Shown one piece after another: positions 51,432 to 58,265 of a DNA stretch of 58,265 nt. Each line of letters starts with the position of its first letter. Within the stretch, counting starts at the first letter, position 1. Source of the stretch: an uncultured Pelagibacteraceae bacterium (GTDB lineage Bacteria > Pseudomonadota > Alphaproteobacteria > Pelagibacterales > Pelagibacteraceae); contig CACMXJ010000007.1 of the NCBI GenBank assembly GCA_902617625.1, positions 1 through 58,265 of the forward strand, read 5' to 3'. Made by a program: the position numbers and the translations under genes. The notes beneath the pieces are model-generated. The model was not told where the DNA came from, made no database searches, and worked only from the letters and a program-made list of their open reading frames with translations.

Positions 51432-52913
51432 TTAATTATTTGATGCTGTACTTAACAAAGAAAGTTGAGTTATTTTACTATCACCTAATTCATCTATAGG
51501 TTTTACAGGGTAATCTCCAGTGAAATAATGATCAGTCAATTGTGGATAATTTTCATTTCTTTTATCAAATCCAATGGCTTTATACATACCTTGAATAGAT
51601 AAAAATTTTAATGATTTAGCACCAATGTATTCACAGATTTCATCATTATTTTTATTTGCAGCTAATAGTTCCTTTTTCGTTGGTGTATCAACTCCATAGA
51701 AATCTGGGTATTTAATTTCTGGACAAGCAATTCTAACATGAACTTCTTTTGCTCCAGCGTCATAAAGCATTTTTACAATCTTATGAGATGTTGTTCCTCT
51801 TACCAGAGAATCATCAACAAGAATAATCTTTTTATTTTCTATTGTTGTTTGATTTGCATTTAATTTAAGCTTAACTCCCAAACTTCTTATTTTTTGACTT
51901 GGTTCAATGAAAGTTCTTCCAACATAATGATTTCTAATTAATCCATGTTCATAATTTTTATTTAAGTGTTGTGCAAAACCCAAAGCTGCAGCATTTCCAG
52001 AATCTGGGACTGGAACAATAATATCAGCATCAAAATCATTCTCTTTTGCTAACTCTTTTCCTAAATTCTTACGATGTTCGTATGCAGTTTTTCCGTTGAG
52101 AATACTGTCTGGCCTTGCAAAATAGATATATTCAAAAACACAAGGTCTAATTTTTTTTTCAGGGAATGGTTTAATACTTTTAAGTTTATCATTTTCTATT
52201 AATACAATCTCACCATTCTCAACTTCTCGAATAAATTTTGCACCAATTATATCTAAAGCACAGGTTTCAGACGCAAGAACGTAACTATTTTTTAATTTCC
52301 CTATTACTAAAGGTCTTATTCCATAAGGATCTCTTACTCCTACAAGCAAATTTTGAGTTAACATAACCAACGCATATCCACCTTGAATTTGGAATATTGC
52401 ATCAATAATTTTATCTATAGTTTTTAATCTTTTTGATTTTGCAATAAGCTGGACAATAGTTTCAGTGTCAGAAGTTGTGTAAAATATTGCCCCTTCCTCA
52501 ACAAGCTTATTTCTTAAATAAATTGAGTTTGTTAAGTTTCCATTATGTGCAACTCCTATTCCACCCGCGTTAGTGTCTGCAAAAAAAGGTTGAATGTTTC
52601 TCAATGTATTGTTTCCAGTCGTGCTGTATCGATTGTGTCCAATCGCAAAATTTCCTTTAAGATTATCTAGAACTTTTTCTTTATTAAAGTTGTCACCAAC
52701 TAATCCAAATCTTTTTTCAGAGTAATATCTTTCGCCATCAAATGTAACTATTCCACAACCTTCTTGTCCACGGTGTTGAAGTGAATGAAGCCCTAAAGCT
52801 GTCAAGGCAGATGCATCTTTCACATTGCTAATTCCAAATACACCACATTCCTCTTTTAACTTTGGATCATAAATCCTCAATTTTTTCTTTAGACTCTTGA
52901 TATGTTTTTTCAT
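51432..52913 (-). CDS. purF: Amidophosphoribosyltransferase
   Basis: The 493-residue enzyme catalyses the first step of purine synthesis (PRPP plus glutamine to phosphoribosylamine). The glutaminase Cys is C23 in EECGVFGIS, preceded by a 22-residue basic leader that must be removed for activity, as in the Bacillus-type enzyme. Other motifs are LHSLQHRGQEGCGI, IGHNRYSTTG, and the PRPP-site VLVDDSLVRGT-like ILVDDSLVRGTTS. The start overlaps cvpA by 47 bases; no later ATG precedes C23, so this start is kept. Confidence 0.96.
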   Translation of the reverse strand: MKKHIKSLKKKLRIYDPKLKEECGVFGISNVKDASALTALGLHSLQHRGQEGCGIVTFDGERYYSEKRFGLVGDNFNKEKVLDNLKGNFAIGHNRYSTTGNNTLRNIQPFFADTNAGGIGVAHNGNLTNSIYLRNKLVEEGAIFYTTSDTETIVQLIAKSKRLKTIDKIIDAIFQIQGGYALVMLTQNLLVGVRDPYGIRPLVIGKLKNSYVLASETCALDIIGAKFIREVENGEIVLIENDKLKSIKPFPEKKIRPCVFEYIYFARPDSILNGKTAYEHRKNLGKELAKENDFDADIIVPVPDSGNAAALGFAQHLNKNYEHGLIRNHYVGRTFIEPSQKIRSLGVKLKLNANQTTIENKKIILVDDSLVRGTTSHKIVKMLYDAGAKEVHVRIACPEIKYPDFYGVDTPTKKELLAANKNNDEICEYIGAKSLKFLSIQGMYKAIGFDKRNENYPQLTDHYFTGDYPVKPIDELGDSKITQLSLLSTASNN

Positions 52914-53424
52914 TAGGAAAAACTTTTAATAAGTAATTACTACCTTTTTCAAGATATGGAAAGGTGAATGATTTGTCTAAATTTAGGGGCCATTTGTCAT
53001 AATTATATACGATATGCACTCCTGAAAATATGCATATTGAGATAACATATGCTCGAATAAACCCAAAAAAGAATCCAAATACAGTATCTAAACTTCCTAT
53101 ACCAGTATATTTGATTGCTCTACTTATGGCTTTATTAATCAACAATATTAAAAAGATAACTATAATAAAGATTGTTATTCCAAGTCCTACATCTAGCACG
53201 TATTCATTATCTATTGCATTTTTGATATATGGTTTGATTCTAGGAAATAGTATTAAAGTAATAATATATGCAAATAACCATTTTGACATTGAAAGTATGC
53301 TCAAGACGAATCCTTTTCTGTAACATTTGATTAGTGAAAGAATAGTTATTAATATATAGATCAAATCAATTGAGGAAATCATATTAAGAATTTCTTTGAA
53401 AAATTCTAAGGTTATTTCAAACAT
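52867..53424 (-). CDS. cvpA: CvpA family membrane protein
   Basis: The 185-residue protein has four membrane helices with the family motifs SLIKCYRKGFVLSILSM near the N terminus, and TGIGSLDTVFGFFFGFIRAYVIS around residue 105. Named for a colicin V production phenotype, its molecular job is unsettled, but it is regularly encoded beside purF, as here. The C-terminal hydrophilic tail overlaps the purF start by 47 bases. Confidence 0.9.
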   Translation of the reverse strand: MFEITLEFFKEILNMISSIDLIYILITILSLIKCYRKGFVLSILSMSKWLFAYIITLILFPRIKPYIKNAIDNEYVLDVGLGITIFIIVIFLILLINKAISRAIKYTGIGSLDTVFGFFFGFIRAYVISICIFSGVHIVYNYDKWPLNLDKSFTFPYLEKGSNYLLKVFPNEKTYQESKEKIEDL

Positions 53425-53430
53425 ACATTC

Positions 53431-55815
53431 TTATTTTCCAAATGGCTTAAAAACTAATATTAAAGATGGTAGTAAAGTTAATACAGAAATCATTGCTAAT
53501 AACATTGCTAATCCTGTAAATATTCCAAAATAGATTGTAGGTATGAATTTAGATAAAACTAAAATAGAAAAACCAAAGACTATTGTTATAGACGTGTTTA
53601 AGATTGCAATACCAACTGTGGAATGACAGGTTTTAAGGGTTTTTTTATAATCATTAATTTTATTGAATTCCTCTTTGAATCTATAGATATAATGTATACT
53701 GTTATCAACAGCTATACCTATTGTAATAGCAGCGATTGTAATAGTCATCATATCTAAAGGTATCTCAAGCATACCTATTATTCCTAAAATAAAAAATGCT
53801 GCAATAAAGTTTGGAACTACTCCGATTAGAGATAATTTGATGTTTTTAAATAAGATAACAAACATTCCAAAAATACCCAACATTACAAGTCCTAAAGTAA
53901 GAATTTGAGATTTAAACAAGCTTTGCAATAAATTATTAAATAATATCATCACCCCAGCTAATTTGTATCGATCTTCATTTAATCCAAATTCATTTTGTAG
54001 GTCATAATTTATTTTTTTGATTAGCTCATTTCTTTTAAGATCTTTTTGAGAATCGATTATTCTCAAACTTATTCGAGCCTCATTATCTTTTATTGAAATA
54101 TAAGGATCAATTATTTCAGTTTTAATATTTTCAGGGATTTTAGTGTACAAAACACCCATCTCTAAAGTTCCAAGAGGTTTGTTATTATTTAATTGAGTTG
54201 CAACATCAACAATTGATGAAAATGACAGGACTTTTCCTGTTTCAGGAAGATTATCAAGATAATTATGTATTTGAGAAATTGTCTCTATTTTATCTTTTGT
54301 GAACCAATATTTCTCATCATTTTTTTCTTCATCACCCCAATCTTCAAATTCATCATCTTCCTCTAATTTTTCTTCTTTTTTTTCTGGAAATTTTAAAATC
54401 ACTTCTAGTGGAGTTGTTCCACCTAGTTTTTCATCAATTAATTTCATACCTTTATAGATTTCTGTTTTTTTACTAAAATAATTAATAAAACTATTCTCAA
54501 CTTCCAATTTGCTGATTCCGATAATGCTTAAGATAATTACAATCCCAGTTAATATAAAAATTTGATTTTTATAATTGATAGAAATTTTTCCTAAAGAAGA
54601 AGTTATTTTGGAGTCAGTGCTATCTTTTACAAAAGTGTTATTATCTTTTACAAAACTTAATAGACTTGGAAGTAATGTAAAAGTAATTATAAAAGATGTT
54701 ATTAATCCAAAAGTCATCATTAAACCAAAATCAATTACTGGTTTGATTTCACTAAAGACTAAAGATAAAAAGGCAATAATAGTCGTTAAAGCAGTGTAGA
54801 GAATTGGCCAGAACATTTTTTTTGTAGTTAAAGTGATTATTTCATGATTATTTTTATTAGGATAAAATTTTCTTAATTGTATAAATCTAGTGCTCATATG
54901 AATATTCATCGCCATAGTTAAAATTAACATTAAAGCGATAAAGTTTGAGGAAATAACAGTAACTTTCCAGCCGATAAGACCTAAAAAACCTATCATAATT
55001 ATGACTGAGAAAAAACAACTACCTATTGGAACAATAATCCAAATTAAATTTCTAAAAACAATCCATAAAGTTGCAATAATAAATGCTAGTACACCTAAAC
55101 CAAAAACAATGATATCACTTTTAATAAAGCTCATCATGTCATCAGCTATCATTGGTATACCACCTAAATAAATTTTACCTATATCTTCATAGCTTTTGAT
55201 TACCTCTCTAATTTCTAAGATATTATTATGATTCTTTTTTTTAATTTGATCTCTAAATAATTGTATTTCCTTGTCAGATTTATTTTTAATATTTTCTAAT
55301 TTTTCATTTTCTTTAATGTTAACAATAATTCCACTTGTCTTACCATCTTCACTTATGACAAAGTTTCTAAAAACTGGACTAGCCAAAATCTCTCTGAAAC
55401 CTCTTTCTTTATTCACACCTTCATCTTTTAGTGTTTTGAAGTTCATAAGTCTTTCCTGCAGAGGTGCATCAGAATTGTCTAATAGAGGTATATCTAAAAG
55501 AGTGATAACACTGTGTACCCAATCTAAGCTTTGAAGTTTATATTTTAAACTAAGAAGATTGTTAATCGCACTGTCGGAAACCATGCCATTATTAGGTGTA
55601 TGAGTTAAAACTAAAAAATCCTTTGATCCGTATCTGTTTGTTACTTCTTTTAAATATTCAAGATCAGGATCACCCTCAATTAAAAGAGTTTCAGACGAAG
55701 CATCAAGTCTAAAATCTTTTGAATGATATCCAAAACTAATTAAAGCAATAAATAAAATTACCAAAATAGATCTTGGGTTTTTTAAGACCATATTTTGGTA
55801 TAAATGATTAATCAT
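53431..55815 (-). CDS. RND superfamily (MMPL/COG1033-type) permease
   Basis: The 794-residue protein has an N-terminal helix, a periplasmic domain (about residues 30-220) and five or six helices. A second periplasmic domain (about 430-630) and a second helix bundle ending LPSLILVFKPFGK follow. This is the two-repeat RND plan of COG1033/HpnN-like exporters. A very acidic insert (about residues 476-500, including EEDDEFEDWGDEEKND) lies in the second periplasmic domain. Such permeases move lipids or hydrophobic compounds, often from the inner membrane outward. No partner fusion protein or outer-membrane channel gene is adjacent. Confidence 0.88.
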   Translation of the reverse strand: MINHLYQNMVLKNPRSILVILFIALISFGYHSKDFRLDASSETLLIEGDPDLEYLKEVTNRYGSKDFLVLTHTPNNGMVSDSAINNLLSLKYKLQSLDWVHSVITLLDIPLLDNSDAPLQERLMNFKTLKDEGVNKERGFREILASPVFRNFVISEDGKTSGIIVNIKENEKLENIKNKSDKEIQLFRDQIKKKNHNNILEIREVIKSYEDIGKIYLGGIPMIADDMMSFIKSDIIVFGLGVLAFIIATLWIVFRNLIWIIVPIGSCFFSVIIMIGFLGLIGWKVTVISSNFIALMLILTMAMNIHMSTRFIQLRKFYPNKNNHEIITLTTKKMFWPILYTALTTIIAFLSLVFSEIKPVIDFGLMMTFGLITSFIITFTLLPSLLSFVKDNNTFVKDSTDSKITSSLGKISINYKNQIFILTGIVIILSIIGISKLEVENSFINYFSKKTEIYKGMKLIDEKLGGTTPLEVILKFPEKKEEKLEEDDEFEDWGDEEKNDEKYWFTKDKIETISQIHNYLDNLPETGKVLSFSSIVDVATQLNNNKPLGTLEMGVLYTKIPENIKTEIIDPYISIKDNEARISLRIIDSQKDLKRNELIKKINYDLQNEFGLNEDRYKLAGVMILFNNLLQSLFKSQILTLGLVMLGIFGMFVILFKNIKLSLIGVVPNFIAAFFILGIIGMLEIPLDMMTITIAAITIGIAVDNSIHYIYRFKEEFNKINDYKKTLKTCHSTVGIAILNTSITIVFGFSILVLSKFIPTIYFGIFTGLAMLLAMISVLTLLPSLILVFKPFGK

Positions 55816-55835
55816 TTAACCTGTTATATTGTAAA

Positions 55836-57254
55836 TTAATTATTTTGAGTATCTTTAAATTTTGTAAATCTTTCCTCAAACTCAAGAGTTACTTTACCAA
55901 TGGGACCGTGTCGTTGTTTCCCAATGATAATCTCAGCTAAATGAGCAACTTCATTCATCTTTGCCTGCCATTCAGCATGTTCTACTGTTGCTTCCCTTGG
56001 CTCTTTTCTTTGTAGATAATAGCCTTCTCTGTAAACAAACATAACTACATCTGCATCTTGTTCTATTGAACCAGACTCTCTTAAATCTGCAAGTTGAGGT
56101 TTATGGTCATCTCTTTGTTCAACTTGTCTTGACAATTGAGATAATGCTAGAACAGGCACACCCAGTTCTTTTGCAATAGCCTTCAGACCTTGAGTAATTT
56201 GAGAGATTTCTTGAACTCTTCCATCCTTATTATTCAAGGATCCTTTCATAAGTTGAATATAATCAACAACTATTAGATCTAGACCATGAAGTCTTTTGAT
56301 TCTTCTTGCTCTATTGCTCATTGCCGCAATACTTATCGCTGGAGTTTCATCGATAAATAACGGAAGTTCAGAAATATTTTTAGATGTTTCAAGAAATCGG
56401 TCAAATTGTTCATCAGAAATTCTTCCTCTCCTAATATCATTTGATCCAATTCTTGCCTGTTCAGAAATTATTCTTGTCGAAAGTTGTTCAGATGACATTT
56501 CTAAAGAAAAAAACGCAATAGAAGATTTTGTTCCATTATTTTGAATATTCTGTGCTGCATTAAAAGCAATATTTGTTGCGAGGGATGTCTTACCCATTGA
56601 TGGTCTACCTGCAATAATTATTAAATCAGATTGATGAAGTCCTCCAAGTTTGTCATCCAAATCACGTAATCCAGTTGGCACTCCTACTATTCCTCCATCA
56701 TTTTTATAAGCTGCTGATGCCATCTCGATTGTTTGTTTCATTGCATCATCAAATTTGATTAATGATGAGTTGAATGTTCCTTTTTCCGCCAAATCGTAAA
56801 GAAGTTTTTCAGAATTCTCAATAATATTTTGACCACTTGTATCAAGATTTTTTTCTTTAGCACTATCAATCATTTGTTCAGAAATTTTTATTAGTTCTCT
56901 TCTTACAAACATATCGTATATGATTTTAGAATATTCGATAGCTTGCCTAGCTGAAGTTGAAAATTTAGTAATTTTAACCAAGTATTCAGGAACATTGATG
57001 TCATCTTTTTCATTCTCAAAATAATTTTTTAATGTAATTGGATTTGCAAGCATTCCTTTGTAAATCAAGTTTTCTATTGAACTAAAAATCTTTTGATGCA
57101 TAGGGTCGTAGAAATTAATATTTGAAACTATGGTATTTATTTCATCAAAAATTTCATTATTTACCAAAATTGAACCAATTATAGATTGCTCTGCCTCAAT
57201 ATTATTTGGTAACTCTTTAAAGTTTTCTTTAACAATACTTAGGTTATTTTCCAT
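55836..57254 (-). CDS. dnaB: Replicative DNA helicase
   Basis: The 472-residue hexameric helicase has an N-terminal primase-binding domain (LPNNIEAEQSIIGSIL) and a RecA-like motor. Walker A is IIAGRPSMGKTS, Walker B region IVVDYIQLM, then ALSQLSRQVEQR, and the arginine-finger region IIIGKQRHGPIGKVTLEF. Length is normal with no intein. It follows rplI in the usual alphaproteobacterial order rpsF-rpsR-rplI-dnaB. A short palindrome lies directly before the ATG. Confidence 0.96.
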   Translation of the reverse strand: MENNLSIVKENFKELPNNIEAEQSIIGSILVNNEIFDEINTIVSNINFYDPMHQKIFSSIENLIYKGMLANPITLKNYFENEKDDINVPEYLVKITKFSTSARQAIEYSKIIYDMFVRRELIKISEQMIDSAKEKNLDTSGQNIIENSEKLLYDLAEKGTFNSSLIKFDDAMKQTIEMASAAYKNDGGIVGVPTGLRDLDDKLGGLHQSDLIIIAGRPSMGKTSLATNIAFNAAQNIQNNGTKSSIAFFSLEMSSEQLSTRIISEQARIGSNDIRRGRISDEQFDRFLETSKNISELPLFIDETPAISIAAMSNRARRIKRLHGLDLIVVDYIQLMKGSLNNKDGRVQEISQITQGLKAIAKELGVPVLALSQLSRQVEQRDDHKPQLADLRESGSIEQDADVVMFVYREGYYLQRKEPREATVEHAEWQAKMNEVAHLAEIIIGKQRHGPIGKVTLEFEERFTKFKDTQNN

Positions 57255-57270
57255 CTGTAATATTTTACAG
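57255..57270 (-). promoter_or_regulatory. Hairpin abutting the dnaB start codon
   Basis: CTGTAA and TTACAG flank a four-base AT loop, and the repeat ends at the base before the dnaB ATG. In RNA it would form a six-pair hairpin where a ribosome-binding site is expected; no Shine-Dalgarno sequence is visible. It could be a translational hairpin or an operator for a dimeric regulator. Confidence 0.35.
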
Positions 57271-57321
57271 AAATAATCATAATTTTATATTTAAAAAAAA
57301 GCTGTGGATGAAATTGTATAA

Positions 57322-57780
57322 TTATTGAATTGTTTCTGCAGTTTTTACATCAACTGTAATTTCTGCATCAACCTCGGAGTGTAAAGAAATTTTTACCTTA
57401 AATTTTCCCAAAGACTTGATTTCTTTTACTGGCTGTATCAAAGAGGGTTTGATTTCTATTTTACTTAATTCATAAATTAATTTAGAAATTTCAGTTGGTT
57501 TTACTGAACCATATAACTCTTTATTCTCAGTACAAAGTTTTTTAACACTATATTCTTTTTTGTTGATCTTCTCATAAATTTTTTTAGCTTCTTGTTTTTT
57601 TTCATTATCTTTTTTAGAAAGCTCAGATTTAATTTTTTCTACTTGTTTAATATTTTCCTTTGAAGCATAAAGAGCTTTTTTATTTGCAATCAAAAAATTT
57701 CTCGCAAAGCCTCGTTTAACATCTATTACTTCACCGATAGATCCGATTTTTTTTAAATTCTCTAATAATATTACTTTCAT
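57322..57780 (-). CDS. rplI: Ribosomal protein bL9
   Basis: The 152-residue protein starts with the L9 signature [31 protein letters not shown] (rRNA-binding N-terminal domain). A long charged connecting helix and a small C-terminal domain ending TVDVKTAETIQ follow. Its ATG shares one base with the rpsR stop. The 67 bases to dnaB include a TGTGGATGA nonamer, one mismatch from a DnaA box. Confidence 0.97.
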   Translation of the reverse strand: MKVILLENLKKIGSIGEVIDVKRGFARNFLIANKKALYASKENIKQVEKIKSELSKKDNEKKQEAKKIYEKINKKEYSVKKLCTENKELYGSVKPTEISKLIYELSKIEIKPSLIQPVKEIKSLGKFKVKISLHSEVDAEITVDVKTAETIQ

Positions 57781-58052
57781 TAAATTAATGCTAGATTTCT
57801 TGCTCTTTTTATAGATATAGATAACTCTCGTTGTTTTTTTTGTGAAACATTTGTAATTCTCGAGGGGAGTATTTTACCATTCTCAGAAACATATTTTTTA
57901 AGAAGCTTAATGTTTTTATAATCTACCTTTGGAGCACCCTTTACAGAAAGTGGGCAGCTTTTTTTAAATTTATATTTATTTGGTTGAAAAATACTTAACT
58001 TAGCAAAGTTACTTTGTTTATTTTTTCTATTACTATTTTGTTTTTTAGGCAT
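57780..58052 (-). CDS. rpsR: Ribosomal protein bS18
   Basis: The 90-residue small-subunit protein has the S18 core [41 protein letters not shown] and ends [19 protein letters not shown]. It binds bS6 in the 30S platform. It lies 9 bases after the rpsF stop in the conserved rpsF-rpsR-rplI operon. The lone Cys (one of the metal-ligand positions in some S18 proteins) is kept. Confidence 0.97.
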   Translation of the reverse strand: MPKKQNSNRKNKQSNFAKLSIFQPNKYKFKKSCPLSVKGAPKVDYKNIKLLKKYVSENGKILPSRITNVSQKKQRELSISIKRARNLALI

Positions 58053-58061
58053 AATGATTTT

Positions 58062-58265
58062 TTAATTTTTTTCTTTTTTCAAAGTTTTTTCAGACTCCTC
58101 TTTCTTTGCAAAATAATTTGTATCCAGGTCAAATTTTTTTACCTTAACAGTTAAAAATCTAATTAGTTTTTTATCTATTGCCTCGTTTTTTTCTAATTGT
58201 TCTATAAGATTTCCACTACCTTTAATTTTAAAATGAATATAGCTACCTTTTCTATTTTTTTTTAT
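58062..58265 (-). CDS. rpsF: Ribosomal protein bS6 (C-terminal part; runs off the window)
   Basis: The last 67 codons of a minus-strand gene enter from the right edge and end at TAA. The visible part includes RKGSYIHFKIKG, IEQLEKNEAIDKKLIRFLTVKV and a basic tail ending LKKEKN. These are the beta strand, helix and final strand of bS6, and the position before rpsR fits. The start codon lies outside the window. Confidence 0.95.
   Translation of the reverse strand: MKKNRKGSYIHFKIKGSGNLIEQLEKNEAIDKKLIRFLTVKVKKFDLDTNYFAKKEESEKTLKKEKN

Noticed and set aside
1..58265. CRISPR arrays, tRNA or rRNA genes, insertion sequences
   Set aside because: No regularly spaced repeats, no tRNA T-loop/acceptor pattern in any spacer, no transposase motifs; gaps are too small to hold rRNA.

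Overview
The window looks like a chromosome segment of a free-living SAR11 (Pelagibacterales) alphaproteobacterium. This is inferred from very AT-rich DNA, a density above 95% coding, intergenic gaps often under 20 bases, many ATGA/GTGA or one-base stop/start overlaps, a tandem glycine riboswitch before gcvT, and many periplasmic-binding ABC systems and EamA carriers. I saw no tRNA, rRNA, CRISPR array, insertion sequence, integrase or phage module. It reads as ordinary chromosome, with a few patches of small or decayed genes.

Layout. 1-7.7 kb: a CHASE2/SpoIIE-type phosphatase, two tandem paralogous secreted beta-propeller proteins with outer-membrane barrel tails, and a small outer-membrane barrel protein. 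7.7-14.4 kb: a ProC-like reductase and a complete branched-chain/amide-type (HAAT) ABC transporter whose binding protein lies on the other strand, with small genes between. 14.4-19.8 kb: an EamA carrier, a TerC protein, a TPR protein and the 5-oxoprolinase set pxpA / pxpB-pxpC, arranged divergently, followed by another EamA carrier. 19.8-24.3 kb: promoter, tandem glycine riboswitch and gcvT-gcvH-gcvP. 24.3-30.0 kb: a lipid-modification and oxidative-stress block (FAD oxidoreductase, DUF1365, cyclopropane-fatty-acid-synthase-type methyltransferase, DUF3833 lipoprotein, glutaredoxin, DUF2805, SDR, TspO). 30.0-34.4 kb: a DAO-type FAD oxidoreductase, SelO, an exported MsrA and NAD-dependent formate dehydrogenase. 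34.8-40 kb: a second complete HAAT transporter, binding protein first. 40-46.4 kb: HPP protein, NifU/SufU-like protein, EamA carrier, glycine-amidinotransferase-like enzyme, several uncharacterised genes including a duplicated amidinotransferase tail, and cytidylate kinase. 46.4-58.3 kb, all on the minus strand: MFS carrier, EamA carrier, gshB, gshA, HD-domain protein, purF, cvpA, RND permease, dnaB, rplI, rpsR and the end of rpsF.

Functional threads. Glycine, glutathione and 5-oxoproline metabolism recur (gcv operon, gshAB, pxpABC, amidinotransferase). Oxidative or photo-oxidative defence recurs too (CFA-type lipid block, TspO, glutaredoxin, SelO, exported MsrA). High-affinity uptake is provided by two HAAT systems. 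The signals I consider most worth checking are: (1) both HAAT operons end in a tiny single-helix membrane ORF directly behind the LivM-type gene; (2) the P1 helix of the second glycine aptamer can pair perfectly through the first two bases of the gcvT start codon; (3) an in-frame amidinotransferase C-terminal fragment 1.7 kb from the intact gene; (4) a comparatively GC-rich hairpin enclosing a start codon between the SDR and DUF2805 genes.
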